From Erythrobacter litoralis (GTDB lineage: Bacteria > Pseudomonadota > Alphaproteobacteria > Sphingomonadales > Sphingomonadaceae), in assembly GCF_001719165.1 (NCBI RefSeq), contig NZ_CP017057.1, positions 1,922,001 to 1,986,000 on the forward strand: a DNA stretch of 64,000 nucleotides, read 5' to 3'. A program made the translations under genes and the position numbers. The stretch's first letter is position 1, and every line of letters begins with the position of its first letter. The notes beneath the pieces are model-generated. The model worked only from the letters and a program-made list of their open reading frames with translations, made no database searches and had not been told where the DNA came from. Below are positions 24,081-34,112 of this stretch, one piece after another.

Positions 24081-27041
24081 CTAGAAGCTTGCGCCGACCG
24101 CGACGCCGTAGCGCCTCGGATCGAGCGTGAAGATGTTGGTGAACAGCCCCGAACTCGCATCGGTCACGTAAAGGCCGGTGGTCGAATTGCTGTCGAAGAT
24201 GTTCTGGATGAAGCCGCGCACGAACCAGCCATCGTCCGAATTGAGCTGAACCTGCGCATTCGCCTGCACGAACGGCGCGATGCGGTTCACCCTGCCGTTG
24301 AAGACATTGCCGAACTGCTCGCCCGTCAGCGCTACGTCGAAACGGGGGACCAGGCTGTAGCCATTGCCGAAATCGGCGGTGTACTGGACGCCCGCCGATG
24401 CCTTGATCGTCGGCGCCTGGGGCAGAGTGTTGCCGCGCAGGTTCACCTCGACCCCGGGGCTGAGCACCTCGACCCCGCCAAAGGCCGCCCCTGCGGGCGA
24501 GGAGGCATAGCCCGCCAGCACCTCGCAGATGCTGAACGCGCCCGAGGAGGCGATGCCGCCATCGGCCGGGAATTCGCTCGTCCCCTGAAGCGGCGCCGTT
24601 ACCGGTGCGGAAAGGCCCGGCACATTGCCTGCATTGAGCTCGGAATTGACGAAATTGACGAAGGCATCCGGACCGCCCTCGGACGCCCCGGTCACGGCGC
24701 ACAGAGCGCCATTGGTGATGTCCTTGACAATCACCGCGTTCTCGTCCCCTCCGCCCGGATCGCGCGGATTGGAGAAGAACTGGTCGCCCGCCACCTCGGC
24801 CTTGAGATAGCTGAAATTCACGTTGATGAGCCAATCGGGCGACGGACGGATGATGCTTTCGAGCTCCAGCCCGTAGATATCGGCATCGATCGTATCGTTG
24901 ACCGATGTGCGCGCGATGATCCGGCTGAGCTGCAGGTCCTGATACTTGTAGAAGAACGCGGTCGCATTGAGCTGCAGTGCCCCGTTCGCGAAGGTGTTCT
25001 TGGTGCCGATCTCGAAAGCGTCGATCGTTTCCGGACCGAAGCTTTCGGGCACGTTGAAGATGGGCTGCAGCGGCGGATTGATCCCGCCCGACTTGTAGCC
25101 GCGCGAATAGGACGCATAGAGCAGGTTGTCGGGCGTGATCTGGAAATCGAGCACCGCGCGGCCCGTGATCTCGTTGAAGCTGACCGAACGTTCCTGCGAC
25201 AGCTGGTTGTCGGGTATCCCGGGATCGGCATCGAACAGGCCGACGAAGGGCGAGGTGAACGGATCGCCGTCATTCGAATAGGGATTGAGGAAACTCGCCA
25301 GCGTCGAACGCGCGGTGATCGATTTGGAATCGTCGTTGTAGCGCAGGCCGCCGGTGAATTTCAGCCGATCGGTGATGTCGAAATAGACCTCGCCGAAAAT
25401 GCCCCAGCTTTCGAGATTGTAGTCCTGCGTGTTGTTGCGAAAGAACGAGGTCGCGAGATAGGACGGCGGCAGCCCGGCCGCGAGCGCATTGAACGAGCCC
25501 AGGACGCCGGTGATGTAATCGATCGGGAAGGCATTCACGAAATAGCTGTTCTCGCTCGTGTTGAGATCGGCATAGATGCCGCCCAGCAGGAAATTGAACG
25601 GCCCGTCGAAATCGGATGAGACGATCGCCTCGACCGACCACGCGCGGTCCTCCTGATTGGAGCGGTCGAACTGCTGGCCAGCGGGCGAACCGATCGAAAA
25701 GCCCTCGAAAGCCCCGCGATTGTCGAGCCGCGTGTCCGATGTGCACAGCTCGCCGCCCGGCCCGTTCGGGATGATCGCATCGACGATGGGCTGGAAATAG
25801 GCCGCCGTATCAGGACCCACGATGGCCGGATTGGCGAAGGCGGACAACTGGGCGAGCGCGGGTGCATAGAACGCCGGATCGTTGATCCCGAGATTGTAGT
25901 CCTGGCGCGAATCGACCGAGCTTTCCTGATAGGTGCCGGTCACGCTCAGCGCGACGGCACCGAAATTGTGCTCGAGATGGGCCTGTAGCTGCAATTCATC
26001 GGCGAAATATTCGGGGGTGAACTGGGTGCGGACCTGGCGCACGTCGTTCGGCTCGTCGAAATTCGCATAGCCATCCGGGCCATACAGGCTGTTGAGGCCG
26101 AAGCCGGGCGGCAGGCCGTTCAACTGAAGGAATTCTTCCGAACCCAGCGTGCCGGTAAAGGTCGAATTGCCGTTGAGCTGGTCGAAATCGCGGCGGTTGT
26201 TGAGGCAGCCCAGTACGCCGGTCGGGTCGCGCTGGCACAGCTGCTTCTGGATGCGCAGCCGGTCGTCGTCCTCCTCGAAATAATAGCCCATGATGTCGAG
26301 CGTGGTGTCCGGCCCCGGCTCCCAGCGCAGCGAGCCGCGGATCGCGAATTGTTCGCGTCCGTCGATGTCCTCGCCGTTGAACAGGTTTTCTGTAAAGCCG
26401 TCGCGCTTCAGGAAGATGCCCGCGACCCGCGCGCCCAGCGTATCGCCGATCGGCAGGTTGAGCATGGCCTGCGCGCGGATGCTGTCGAAATTGCCGTATT
26501 CGAACTGCGCGCTGCCGGAAAAGGCGTTGAGGTCGGGCTTGGCGGTGATGATGTTGACCACGCCCGAGGTCGCGTTGCGCCCGAAAAGCGTTCCCTGCGG
26601 CCCGCGCAGCACCTCGATCCGTTCGAGATCGAAATATTCGGTCTCGAACAGGCGGGTGTTGAACAGCGGCGCCGAATTGAGCGCTATGCCCGTCGCGCTG
26701 TCGCAGCTTACCCCCACGCACAGGTCGCCGATGCCGCGGATGGTGAAGCTCGAGCCGGTGAAATTGCCCTTGGTGAAGGACACGTTGGGCAAGGTCAGCT
26801 GGAGATCGCTCGCATTCTCGATCTGCTGCGCCTGCAGCGCTTCGGCATCGAAGGCGGTCACGGCGAGCGGAACTTCCTGGAGGCTCTGCGCCTGACGCTG
26901 CGCGGTGACGATGATGACATTGGCATCGCGCGGGACTTCGGGCAGGTCATCCGGATCGATCTGGTTGGAACTTTGCGAAAACGCCGGCGTCGCCATGGAC
27001 GCAAGACAGATTCCGGCAAGCAGAATGGTTCTGGCCTTCAT
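24081..27041 (-). CDS. TonB-dependent receptor
   Basis: This 986-residue outer-membrane receptor would take up a large substrate using TonB energy. The signal peptide (MKARTILLAGICLASMATPA) begins at 27041 with GGGGGAG upstream; a longer frame to 27194 is unlikely. A TonB-box-like IIVTAQR is followed by the plug domain: LPNVSFTKGNFTGSSFTIRG, RIEVLRGPQGTLFGRNATSG. The barrel ends with the usual terminal aromatic, VAVGASF. Several Gly/Pro-rich loops with cysteines (QKQLCQRDPTGVLGC) are extracellular candidates. Sphingomonad receptors of this type import siderophores, glycans or aromatic compounds. Neighbours give no firm substrate clue. Confidence 0.92.
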   Translation of the reverse strand: MKARTILLAGICLASMATPAFSQSSNQIDPDDLPEVPRDANVIIVTAQRQAQSLQEVPLAVTAFDAEALQAQQIENASDLQLTLPNVSFTKGNFTGSSFTIRGIGDLCVGVSCDSATGIALNSAPLFNTRLFETEYFDLERIEVLRGPQGTLFGRNATSGVVNIITAKPDLNAFSGSAQFEYGNFDSIRAQAMLNLPIGDTLGARVAGIFLKRDGFTENLFNGEDIDGREQFAIRGSLRWEPGPDTTLDIMGYYFEEDDDRLRIQKQLCQRDPTGVLGCLNNRRDFDQLNGNSTFTGTLGSEEFLQLNGLPPGFGLNSLYGPDGYANFDEPNDVRQVRTQFTPEYFADELQLQAHLEHNFGAVALSVTGTYQESSVDSRQDYNLGINDPAFYAPALAQLSAFANPAIVGPDTAAYFQPIVDAIIPNGPGGELCTSDTRLDNRGAFEGFSIGSPAGQQFDRSNQEDRAWSVEAIVSSDFDGPFNFLLGGIYADLNTSENSYFVNAFPIDYITGVLGSFNALAAGLPPSYLATSFFRNNTQDYNLESWGIFGEVYFDITDRLKFTGGLRYNDDSKSITARSTLASFLNPYSNDGDPFTSPFVGLFDADPGIPDNQLSQERSVSFNEITGRAVLDFQITPDNLLYASYSRGYKSGGINPPLQPIFNVPESFGPETIDAFEIGTKNTFANGALQLNATAFFYKYQDLQLSRIIARTSVNDTIDADIYGLELESIIRPSPDWLINVNFSYLKAEVAGDQFFSNPRDPGGGDENAVIVKDITNGALCAVTGASEGGPDAFVNFVNSELNAGNVPGLSAPVTAPLQGTSEFPADGGIASSGAFSICEVLAGYASSPAGAAFGGVEVLSPGVEVNLRGNTLPQAPTIKASAGVQYTADFGNGYSLVPRFDVALTGEQFGNVFNGRVNRIAPFVQANAQVQLNSDDGWFVRGFIQNIFDSNSTTGLYVTDASSGLFTNIFTLDPRRYGVAVGASF

Positions 27042-27246
27042 GATTTTCTCCCCCATTTTCGGCCGCTTGGGCGGCTCTGGGGCAAGAATATACCTCAAAT
27101 TCAGACAACTGGGTAATAAAAATCTCATCCCGCGACGGGCCGCATCATCCGGCCGACAGGGCGCCCGTGGTTGCGCCCCTCTCACAATGGTCATTGCCGC
27201 GCCTTGCCATGGGCCTTAAGCATCGGGGCGGGAGAGGACTTGGAAA

Positions 27247-28326
27247 TTGAACGATTTTCCGGTGCATGCGGATGCCGTGACGGCTGATTGGCTGACGCTG
27301 GCCCTGCGCGAGAATGGCCTTCTTGCAGAGGGCCGGGTGACGGAATTCACATGGGAGGCGATCGGCACCGGACAGGTCGGCGATTCGGTCCGTTTCCACC
27401 TTCGCTACGCCCCTGACCGCGCCGGCCCGCCGACGCTCGCCGCCAAGTTCAGCGCCGAAGACGCTACCAGCCGCGGCACGGCGGCGATGATGGGCCTCTA
27501 TGCCAAGGAAGTGTGCTTCTACCGCGAGGCCGCCCCCCTTCTCGATGTCCGCGTGCCGCGCGTTCTTGCCGCCCATGTGAGTGAGGACGGGACCGGGCAG
27601 GTCATCCTGTTCGAGGATCTCGGCCCCGCGCGCGGCGGAGACCAGATCGCGGGCTGCGGGATCGAGGACGCGCGCGCCGCGATCCGGCAGGCCGCCGCGA
27701 TCCATGCCGGAAGCTGGCAGCGCACGGAACTGCTCGAAGCCGGGTGGATCGCGCCCGCCCCTGAACTCTCGGCGCGCATCGCCGCTATGTATCCGCAGGC
27801 GCAGGCTGTCTTCCGCGAACGCTATGCCGAAACGCTGGAACCCGAATACATGGCGCTGTGCGAGGAACTCGCCGCCACCCCCGCCTTCTTCGAGCGCGAC
27901 AACGCTCGCCCGCAATGCCTCGTCCATGGCGATTTCCGGCTCGACAACATGCTGTTCGATATCAAGGGCGCAGCGGAGCCGATCGCGATCCTCGACTGGC
28001 AGACCGTCACCACCGGCAAGGCCATGACCGATATCGGCTACTTCCTCGGCTGCGGGATCGGCACCGACCTGCGCCGCGAGGCCGAGGGCGAATTGCTCGA
28101 CCTGTGGCTTTGCGAGATGGGCGCGCGCGGCGTCGCCCTGGCACGCGCGGATATCGATCAGGATTATCGCGTCGGCGCCCTGCACGGTGTTTCGACCGCG
28201 GTCTTCAGCGCCGCCTTCGTCGAGCGCACAAAGCGCGGCGATGCCAATTTCCTGTCCATGGCGCGCGGGGCCTGCTCTCTCGTGCTCGAACGAAACAGCC
28301 TAGCAGCCCTGAAGGAGAGCGCCTGA
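27247..28326 (+). CDS. Aminoglycoside phosphotransferase-like kinase family protein
   Basis: This 359-residue protein has a protein-kinase-like fold of the APH/choline kinase type. The catalytic loop is CLVHGDFRLDNMLFD near residue 221 and the metal-binding segment is AILDWQTVTTGKAMTDIGYF. The start is TTG (27247), with GGAGAGGA 8 bases upstream. The downstream gene overlaps by one base (TGATG), so the two are translated together. Members of this branch phosphorylate small molecules and are frequently found in lipid, sterol or CoA-linked catabolic loci of actinobacteria and sphingomonads; antibiotic resistance is not implied. Substrate unknown. Confidence 0.75.
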   Translation: MNDFPVHADAVTADWLTLALRENGLLAEGRVTEFTWEAIGTGQVGDSVRFHLRYAPDRAGPPTLAAKFSAEDATSRGTAAMMGLYAKEVCFYREAAPLLDVRVPRVLAAHVSEDGTGQVILFEDLGPARGGDQIAGCGIEDARAAIRQAAAIHAGSWQRTELLEAGWIAPAPELSARIAAMYPQAQAVFRERYAETLEPEYMALCEELAATPAFFERDNARPQCLVHGDFRLDNMLFDIKGAAEPIAILDWQTVTTGKAMTDIGYFLGCGIGTDLRREAEGELLDLWLCEMGARGVALARADIDQDYRVGALHGVSTAVFSAAFVERTKRGDANFLSMARGACSLVLERNSLAALKESA

Positions 28327-29408
28327 TGGTCCTGACGCGCGGTGACGAATACCCGATCCACCAGACACCCGAACCGGTCGCCTATGCCGGGACCGACCGC
28401 AATTTCTACGACCGGTACTTCTTCAACGGCTACGCGCCTGACGGGAGCGGCTTTTTCGCCGCCGCCTTCGGGGTCTATCCCCATCTCGACGTGGCGGATG
28501 CGCATTTCAGCTTCATCCGGGGCGGCGTGCAGCATTGCCTCCACGCAAGCTGCGAGCTCGGCATGGAGCGGATGGGATTGAAGGTCGGGCCGATTGCGAT
28601 CGAGGTGATCGAGCCCCTGAAGCGGCTGAAGGTCACGATCGAGGAGACCGAGGGACTGGCGGGCGAATTCATCTTCACCGCCCGCGGCGCGCCGATCGAG
28701 GAACCGCGCTTCATCCATCGGATCGGCCCGCGCGCCTTCATGGATTATACCCGCATGACCCAGAACGGCCATTACGAAGGCTGGATCGAGGCCGACGGCG
28801 TGTGCGAGGACATGAACGCGGGCACGATGGGAACGCGCGACCGCAGTTGGGGCGTGCGGCCGGTGGGCGCGCGCGACGAACAGCCGAACCCGAGCGCGCC
28901 GCTGCCCTCCTTCTTCTGGCAATGGACCCCGCTGAACATCGAAGGCGGCTCGTTGTTCTTCCACGTCAATGCCGACCCGGACGGGCGCGCATGGAACACG
29001 CGCGCGGCCTTCGCGCCGGACGGCTGCGGACAGGACGCGGTGGCCGAGGGCGAAGGCTCGCTCACGGCAAGGCTCGAACGGGGTTCGCGTTGGCCGGCGG
29101 GCGCATCGCTCGAAATCGACGTGCCGGGGGCGCCGCGCGCTCTCGAGCTTGCGCCGATAGCGCGTTTCCAGATGAAGGGCATCGGCTACACCCATCCCGA
29201 ATGGGGCCATGGCCTCCATCACGGCCCGCTGCGGGTGGAGCGCGAAGACCTCATGCTGGCCGAACTCGACCCAGCCGCGATGGACAATCTCCACGTCCAG
29301 ATGCTCTGCCGCGTAAGCGGCGAAGCGAACGGCATGGGCGTGTTCGAGCAGCTCGCGATCGGGCCCTACGCGCCGCTCGGCCTTGCAGGCATCGCGGACC
29401 CGGCCTGA
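28326..29408 (+). CDS. Conserved protein of unknown function, coupled to the kinase-like gene
   Basis: This 360-residue protein has no signal peptide or membrane segment. The translation is rich in beta-strands with conserved-looking tryptophans and histidines (FFWQWTPLNIEGGSLFFHVN, THPEWGHGLHHGPLRVERED). Its overall pattern recalls the two-domain beta-barrel group that includes carotenoid hydratase CrtC and AttH, but I cannot confirm this by reading alone. It begins at an ATG overlapping the upstream kinase stop by one base, implying a shared pathway. A function is not assigned. Confidence 0.6.
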   Translation: MVLTRGDEYPIHQTPEPVAYAGTDRNFYDRYFFNGYAPDGSGFFAAAFGVYPHLDVADAHFSFIRGGVQHCLHASCELGMERMGLKVGPIAIEVIEPLKRLKVTIEETEGLAGEFIFTARGAPIEEPRFIHRIGPRAFMDYTRMTQNGHYEGWIEADGVCEDMNAGTMGTRDRSWGVRPVGARDEQPNPSAPLPSFFWQWTPLNIEGGSLFFHVNADPDGRAWNTRAAFAPDGCGQDAVAEGEGSLTARLERGSRWPAGASLEIDVPGAPRALELAPIARFQMKGIGYTHPEWGHGLHHGPLRVEREDLMLAELDPAAMDNLHVQMLCRVSGEANGMGVFEQLAIGPYAPLGLAGIADPA

Positions 29409-29457
29409 GCCCTTTTCGCGGAACGGCGGCCTGCCCCTCCCGTTGGATTCCCTGAAA

Positions 29458-29479
29458 GCGCGCCGCCGGAAAGGCGCGC
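29458..29479 (+). other. GC hairpin downstream of the unknown gene
   Basis: GCGCGCC (29458-29464) and GGCGCGC (29473-29479) are perfect complements with an 8-base loop. No T-run follows, so a terminator role is uncertain. Confidence 0.35.
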
Positions 29480-29508
29480 GAATGGACAATAGAACGAGGA
29501 GGACCACC

Positions 29509-29736
29509 ATGGTCGACCCAAAGAAGCCCGAATCCAGCCGCTCCAAATGGCTCTGGCCGCTCGTCATAGCCGGGCTCGGCATTCTCGCCGTGATCGTCTT
29601 CTTCAACCCTTCGGGCGATCGCGACGGCGATGTCGATACGCCGGTCGAGATCGAACAGATGAACGGTGACGGCGAAGCCACCGACGATGCGACACCCGCG
29701 CCCGCACCCGAACCCTTTGCCCCCGGCGGGGACTAG
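29509..29736 (+). CDS. Small single-pass membrane protein
   Basis: This 75-residue protein starts at an ATG preceded by GAGGAGGA. A short basic N-terminus (PKKPESSRSK) leads into one transmembrane helix (WLWPLVIAGLGILAVIVFF) and then an acidic, Pro/Ala-rich tail facing the periplasm (DRDGDVDTPVEIEQMNGDGE). No family is recognised. It stands 62 bases upstream of PEP carboxylase on the same strand. The topology suggests a small envelope protein; the function is unknown. Confidence 0.6.
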   Translation: MVDPKKPESSRSKWLWPLVIAGLGILAVIVFFNPSGDRDGDVDTPVEIEQMNGDGEATDDATPAPAPEPFAPGGD

Positions 29737-29798
29737 GCGCTAGTACGGCGTACAGACCGGGGCCACGGCCCCTCCCCCTTTTTCACGAGGACATAGCA

Positions 29799-32465
29799 TT
29801 GGCGAGTCGTTCCCCGGTCCAGCAGAATCCGGACATCCGCTTTCTCGGCAAGCTGCTGGGCGACGTGATCCGCGAGCATGGCGGCGAGCGCCTGTTCGAG
29901 CGGACCGAGGAAATTCGCCGCGCCAGCATCGACCGCCATCGGGGCGAGGACATCGCGGACCTCGGGCTCGAAAAGCTCGATCTCGATGAGACGCTCGCGT
30001 TCGTGCGCGGTTTCGGGCTGTTCTCGATGCTCGCCAATCTCGCCGAGGATCGCGCGGCGCCCGTCGCCGAAGGGGCAAGTGATCTCGCCTCGGCGCTGCG
30101 GATGCTTGAAGAGGACGGCATCTCGCGCGAGGATGTCGCGCGGCTGCTCGAAAACGCGCTGATCGCCCCGGTGCTGACCGCTCATCCGACCGAGGTGCGG
30201 CGCAAGAGCGTGCTCGATCACCGCGCCGCCATTGCCCGGCTGATGCAGGAGCGTGACGCGGCAAACGGGGCAGCCGAGCCGGCGGACGCGGTCGAGACGG
30301 CGATCGCCCGCCAGATCGCGCTTTTGTGGCACACCCGCACGCTGCGCCGCGACCGGCTCTACGTCACCGACGAAGTCGACAACGCGATCGACGTAATGCG
30401 CGAAGTATTCCTTCCCGTTCTGCCCACCCTCTTCGAACGCTGGGAAAGCGCGCTCGGGCGCGAGCTTCCGGGGTTCATCCGGCTCGGCAGCTGGATCGGC
30501 GGAGACCGCGACGGTAACCCCCATGTCACCGCCGGGTCGCTCGATTACGCGCTCTCGCGCGCCGCGCGGCTGGTGATCGGGGCCTATCTCGACGCGGTCC
30601 ATGATCTCGGCGCGGAGCTTTCGATCTCGAGCGAGCTTGCCCCGGTCGACCCCGCACTCGAAGCGCTTGCGGAGGCAAGCGGCGATACGTCCGCCCATCG
30701 CCGGGACGAGCCCTATCGCCGCGCGCTCGCCGGGATCTATGCCCGGCTTGCGGCAACCTACCGCGAACTCACCGCAACCGACCCGCCGCGCGCCCCGGTG
30801 GCGGAGCGGCCGGCCTATGCCTCTCCCGAGGAGCTTCTCGGCGAACTGGAGACCATAGCCGCCGCGCTTGAAAGGCTGGGGGGTGCGGGACTTGCCAGCG
30901 GCGACGGGCTCGCCCGGCTGATCCGTACCGTTCGGCTGTTCGGGTTTCACCTCGCCACGCTCGACCTCAGGCAGAACAGCGCGGTGCACGAACGCGTCGT
31001 CGCCGAAATGCTCGCCGCTGCCGGGGTCGAGGAGGATTACGCTGCCCTGGACGAGGAGGAGCGCATCGCGGTCCTGCGCGGCGAACTTGCCGAAGCGCGC
31101 CCGCTGCGCATTTCGTGGCACGATTATTCCGAGGAGACGACCGGCGAGCTCGAGATCATCGACGCGGTCGCGCGCGCGCATCGCCGCTTCGGCGCGGCGG
31201 CGGTCACGCAATATATCGTTTCGATGGCGACGAGCGTTTCGGACCTTCTCGAAGTTCTCGTCCTGCTGCGCGAAGCGGGACTCTACCGCCCGGGCGAGCG
31301 GGCGGAATGCCCCGTCATGCCGGTCCCCCTGTTCGAGACGATCGGCGACCTCGAAGCTGCGCCCGCGATCATGCGAGAGGCGCTGGCCCTCCCCGAACTT
31401 GCCGACCTCGCGGGCACGCGGGGGTTCCAGGAAGTGATGCTGGGCTATTCGGATTCGAACAAGGACGGGGGCTATCTCACCTCCTCCTGGCATCTCGCCA
31501 GCGCGAGCGAGGCCTTGGGCAAGGTCTTTGCCGAGGCGGGCGTCACCATGCAGCTCTTTCACGGGCGCGGCGGGTCGGTCGGGCGCGGCGGAGGCTCGGC
31601 CTTCGATGCGATCCGCGGCCAGCCGCGCGGCACCGTGAACGCGCGCATCCGGATTACCGAACAGGGCGAGGTGATCGCGGCCAAATACGGCAGCCGCGAC
31701 AATGCCGCGCGCAACCTTGAAGCCATCGCAAGCGCGACCGTGCTCGCAACGCTCGAACCGGAACGGATCGCGCCCTCCGACGCGCAGCGTTTCGCATCGG
31801 CGATGGGGGAGATCTCCCGCACCGCTTTCGGGGCCTATCGCGCACTCGTTTACGAGACCGAAGGCTTTGTCGATCTCTTCCGCCAGATGACCCCGATCGC
31901 CGAGATAGCGGGGCTGAAGATCGGCAGCCGCCCGGCGAGCCGCAAGGGCACCGACCGCATCGAGGACCTGCGCGCGATTCCGTGGGTGTTTTCCTGGAGC
32001 CAGGCGCGTGTGATGCTGCCGGGCTGGTACGGGGTCGGCCACGCGCTCGATGCCTTCGACGACAAGGGCCTGCTGCGTGCCATGGCCCGGGAATGGCCAT
32101 TCTTCAGGAACGCGCTCGCCAACATGGAAATGGTGCTGGCGAAATCCGACATGGGGATTGCACGACAATACGCCCTGCTGGCCGAGGACAGCGCCCTGGC
32201 GCAGCGCATCTTCCCGCGCATCGAGAAAGGCTGGAGCCTGACCCATGATGGGCTGCTGGAAGCGACGGGACAGAGCTATCTGCTCGAACATTCGCCCCAG
32301 CTCGACGCCTCGATCCGGCTGCGGCTGCCCTATATCGAACCGCTGAACCTGCTGCAGGTCGAATTGCTGCGCCGCCACCGCAGCGGCGAGGACGATCCGC
32401 GCATCGCCGAAGGCATCCAGCTCTCGATCAACGCCATCGCGACCGCACTTCGCAACAGCGGCTGA
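29799..32465 (+). CDS. ppc: Phosphoenolpyruvate carboxylase
   Basis: This 888-residue enzyme carboxylates phosphoenolpyruvate with bicarbonate to oxaloacetate, replenishing the TCA cycle. The catalytic histidine lies near residue 129 in VLTAHPTEVRRKS. The substrate-binding signatures MLGYSDSNKDGGYLTSSW and FHGRGGSVGRGGG are intact, as is RIDLRAIPWVFSWSQ-like EDLRAIPWVFSWSQARVMLP. The C-terminus RNSG corresponds to the conserved QNTG end. It starts at TTG (29799), with ACGAGGA upstream. Length and motifs are those of bacterial type Ppc. A long open frame on the opposite strand is a codon-bias shadow. Confidence 0.97.
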   Translation: MASRSPVQQNPDIRFLGKLLGDVIREHGGERLFERTEEIRRASIDRHRGEDIADLGLEKLDLDETLAFVRGFGLFSMLANLAEDRAAPVAEGASDLASALRMLEEDGISREDVARLLENALIAPVLTAHPTEVRRKSVLDHRAAIARLMQERDAANGAAEPADAVETAIARQIALLWHTRTLRRDRLYVTDEVDNAIDVMREVFLPVLPTLFERWESALGRELPGFIRLGSWIGGDRDGNPHVTAGSLDYALSRAARLVIGAYLDAVHDLGAELSISSELAPVDPALEALAEASGDTSAHRRDEPYRRALAGIYARLAATYRELTATDPPRAPVAERPAYASPEELLGELETIAAALERLGGAGLASGDGLARLIRTVRLFGFHLATLDLRQNSAVHERVVAEMLAAAGVEEDYAALDEEERIAVLRGELAEARPLRISWHDYSEETTGELEIIDAVARAHRRFGAAAVTQYIVSMATSVSDLLEVLVLLREAGLYRPGERAECPVMPVPLFETIGDLEAAPAIMREALALPELADLAGTRGFQEVMLGYSDSNKDGGYLTSSWHLASASEALGKVFAEAGVTMQLFHGRGGSVGRGGGSAFDAIRGQPRGTVNARIRITEQGEVIAAKYGSRDNAARNLEAIASATVLATLEPERIAPSDAQRFASAMGEISRTAFGAYRALVYETEGFVDLFRQMTPIAEIAGLKIGSRPASRKGTDRIEDLRAIPWVFSWSQARVMLPGWYGVGHALDAFDDKGLLRAMAREWPFFRNALANMEMVLAKSDMGIARQYALLAEDSALAQRIFPRIEKGWSLTHDGLLEATGQSYLLEHSPQLDASIRLRLPYIEPLNLLQVELLRRHRSGEDDPRIAEGIQLSINAIATALRNSG

Positions 32466-32468
32466 CGC

Positions 32469-34037
32469 CTAAAGCCCCAGCGCGCCGGGATTGATGATCG
32501 CATCGGGGTCGAGTTCCCGCTTGAGCGTGCGCACCAGCGCAAGATGCACGGGATCGTGGTCCTTTAGATAGGGATAGGACCGCCCGATCTGGTAATGCAC
32601 CCCGCCATGATCGTGCATGAGCGCGACGACCTCGCGCTTCATTTCCTTCACCAGCGCCTCGGCCTCGGGCGCGGCTTCATAGACGGGAAGGCCCTCGAGA
32701 TGCACGGGTTCGACGGTGCGTTCGTGATAGGCATTGCGCGCATCGGGCCAGTAGAACGTCGGCTCGTAGATGAAGACGCTGGTGCCGATGGCCATGAACA
32801 TCCCGCCGGTATAGATGCCGTGCGAGTCCATGTCGGCGCGGCGCGATTGCCAATAGGCCTGCAGCGCCTCATGAAAGGGGCGCGCGGCGCAATGCGGCAG
32901 CTGGGCGTGCATCGGAAGCCAGCGTTCGCCCTTGGGCCCGACGACATTGTTGAGCGGGGCAAAGGGCATGGCGCGCACGACTTCGGGCACGCTCGCGGAA
33001 ATTTCCTTTCCGTATTCGCGGGCGATGCGCCTGATCTCGGCGATCTTGTGCGCAGCGTCCCTGTCGTCAAAGCCTTCCGCGATGAAGTGCCCGGCGAACT
33101 TGGCCCTGGCGATCCCCTTCGAGCCGGCCAGCGCCATCTTGGCGACCGTCTTCGCCCCCTTGGCGAGCGAGGCGCTGTTTTTCATCACCGCGCCCGCCAT
33201 GTCGAGCTTGTCGGACAGGTCCGCCTCGCCGATCTGGCCCTGCTGGAGCGCTTCGTCGAGCCCGAAATTTTCCTCGGCAAGGCCGCTTGCCGCGACCTGG
33301 CGGAGCGCCCGGTGCAAGTCCTCGAAACGCGCGAAATCGAACGAGGCGGCACCATGCGCCGCCCCCGCCCTTTCAAGCGCGAGGGTGATGCGCACCTTGA
33401 TGCCGAGCGCGCCGCAATCGCCCGTGAACAGGCCCGCAAGGTCGGGTCCGTAATGACGCGAGAACGGAAGCGCCGGGCCGGACAGCGCACTGCCGGTGCA
33501 AAGCATCTCGCCCGTGCCGGTGACGACGGCCAGTGATACCACGCTGTCGGCCGCCGTGCCCTGACCGTGGCTGATCGCGTTCATCGAGACCCCGCCCGCA
33601 ACGGTTGCATTGAGGCCCGAATAGCTCCCCCAGAAACGCGTCTTGAGCCCGCGCGGGCCAAGCGCCTCGCGCAGTTCGGCCCAGGTCACACCGGGCTCGA
33701 CGCTGACAAGGGCATTGTCCTCATCGATATGGATCGCCTTCATGCGCGAGAAATCGAGCGTCACGCCGCCCTGCCGCTGATGGGCATAGGCATCGGTATA
33801 GCTCGCCCCACCGCCGCGCATGACGATCGGCATGGAATGTCCGCGCGCGTGACGCACGATCCGGGCGATCCCCTCGGCGCTGCCGGGCCGCACCACCGCA
33901 AGCGGCAATTCGTGCCGCCGGAACACATCGGTCGCATAGAATTCGAGGGTTTCGGGATCGGTCAGGACATTGTCCGACCCGACGATCGTGGCAAGGCCCG
34001 CCAGCGCGTCCTGCCCGTCCCTGATTGCAGTAGCCAT
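32469..34037 (-). CDS. FAD-binding oxidoreductase (FAD-linked oxidase family)
   Basis: This 522-residue flavoprotein has a VAO/PCMH-type FAD-binding domain: VVRPGSAEGIARIVRHARGH, then PIVMRGGGASYTDAYAHQRQ, and TVAGGVSMNAISHGQGTAAD. The C-terminal oxidase domain ends in LDPDAIINPGALGL, the usual closing motif of D-lactate/glycolate-type oxidases. Such enzymes oxidise alpha-hydroxy acids or phenolic alcohols. Substrate cannot be told from sequence. It converges on ppc with three bases between the stops. Confidence 0.8.
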   Translation of the reverse strand: MATAIRDGQDALAGLATIVGSDNVLTDPETLEFYATDVFRRHELPLAVVRPGSAEGIARIVRHARGHSMPIVMRGGGASYTDAYAHQRQGGVTLDFSRMKAIHIDEDNALVSVEPGVTWAELREALGPRGLKTRFWGSYSGLNATVAGGVSMNAISHGQGTAADSVVSLAVVTGTGEMLCTGSALSGPALPFSRHYGPDLAGLFTGDCGALGIKVRITLALERAGAAHGAASFDFARFEDLHRALRQVAASGLAEENFGLDEALQQGQIGEADLSDKLDMAGAVMKNSASLAKGAKTVAKMALAGSKGIARAKFAGHFIAEGFDDRDAAHKIAEIRRIAREYGKEISASVPEVVRAMPFAPLNNVVGPKGERWLPMHAQLPHCAARPFHEALQAYWQSRRADMDSHGIYTGGMFMAIGTSVFIYEPTFYWPDARNAYHERTVEPVHLEGLPVYEAAPEAEALVKEMKREVVALMHDHGGVHYQIGRSYPYLKDHDPVHLALVRTLKRELDPDAIINPGALGL

Positions 34038-34112
34038 GTGCCCACGATACGCCGGGGCAGGCCCGGGGACCGCTCCGCAAGATCCTCTCTCCGCCCCTCG
34101 GATAGTCGCCCG

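Noticed and set aside
29757-29783. Possible terminator/attenuator before ppc (GGGGCC-AC-GGCCCC then a T5 run)
   Set aside because: The usable stem is only about four pairs with a six-base loop, and six bases separate it from the T-run; too weak to list.
29733-32378. An 881-codon open frame on the minus strand opposite ppc
   Set aside because: It mirrors the PEP carboxylase gene exactly, has Arg/Gly-rich low-information composition, and shows no domain. It is a codon-bias shadow of high-GC DNA.
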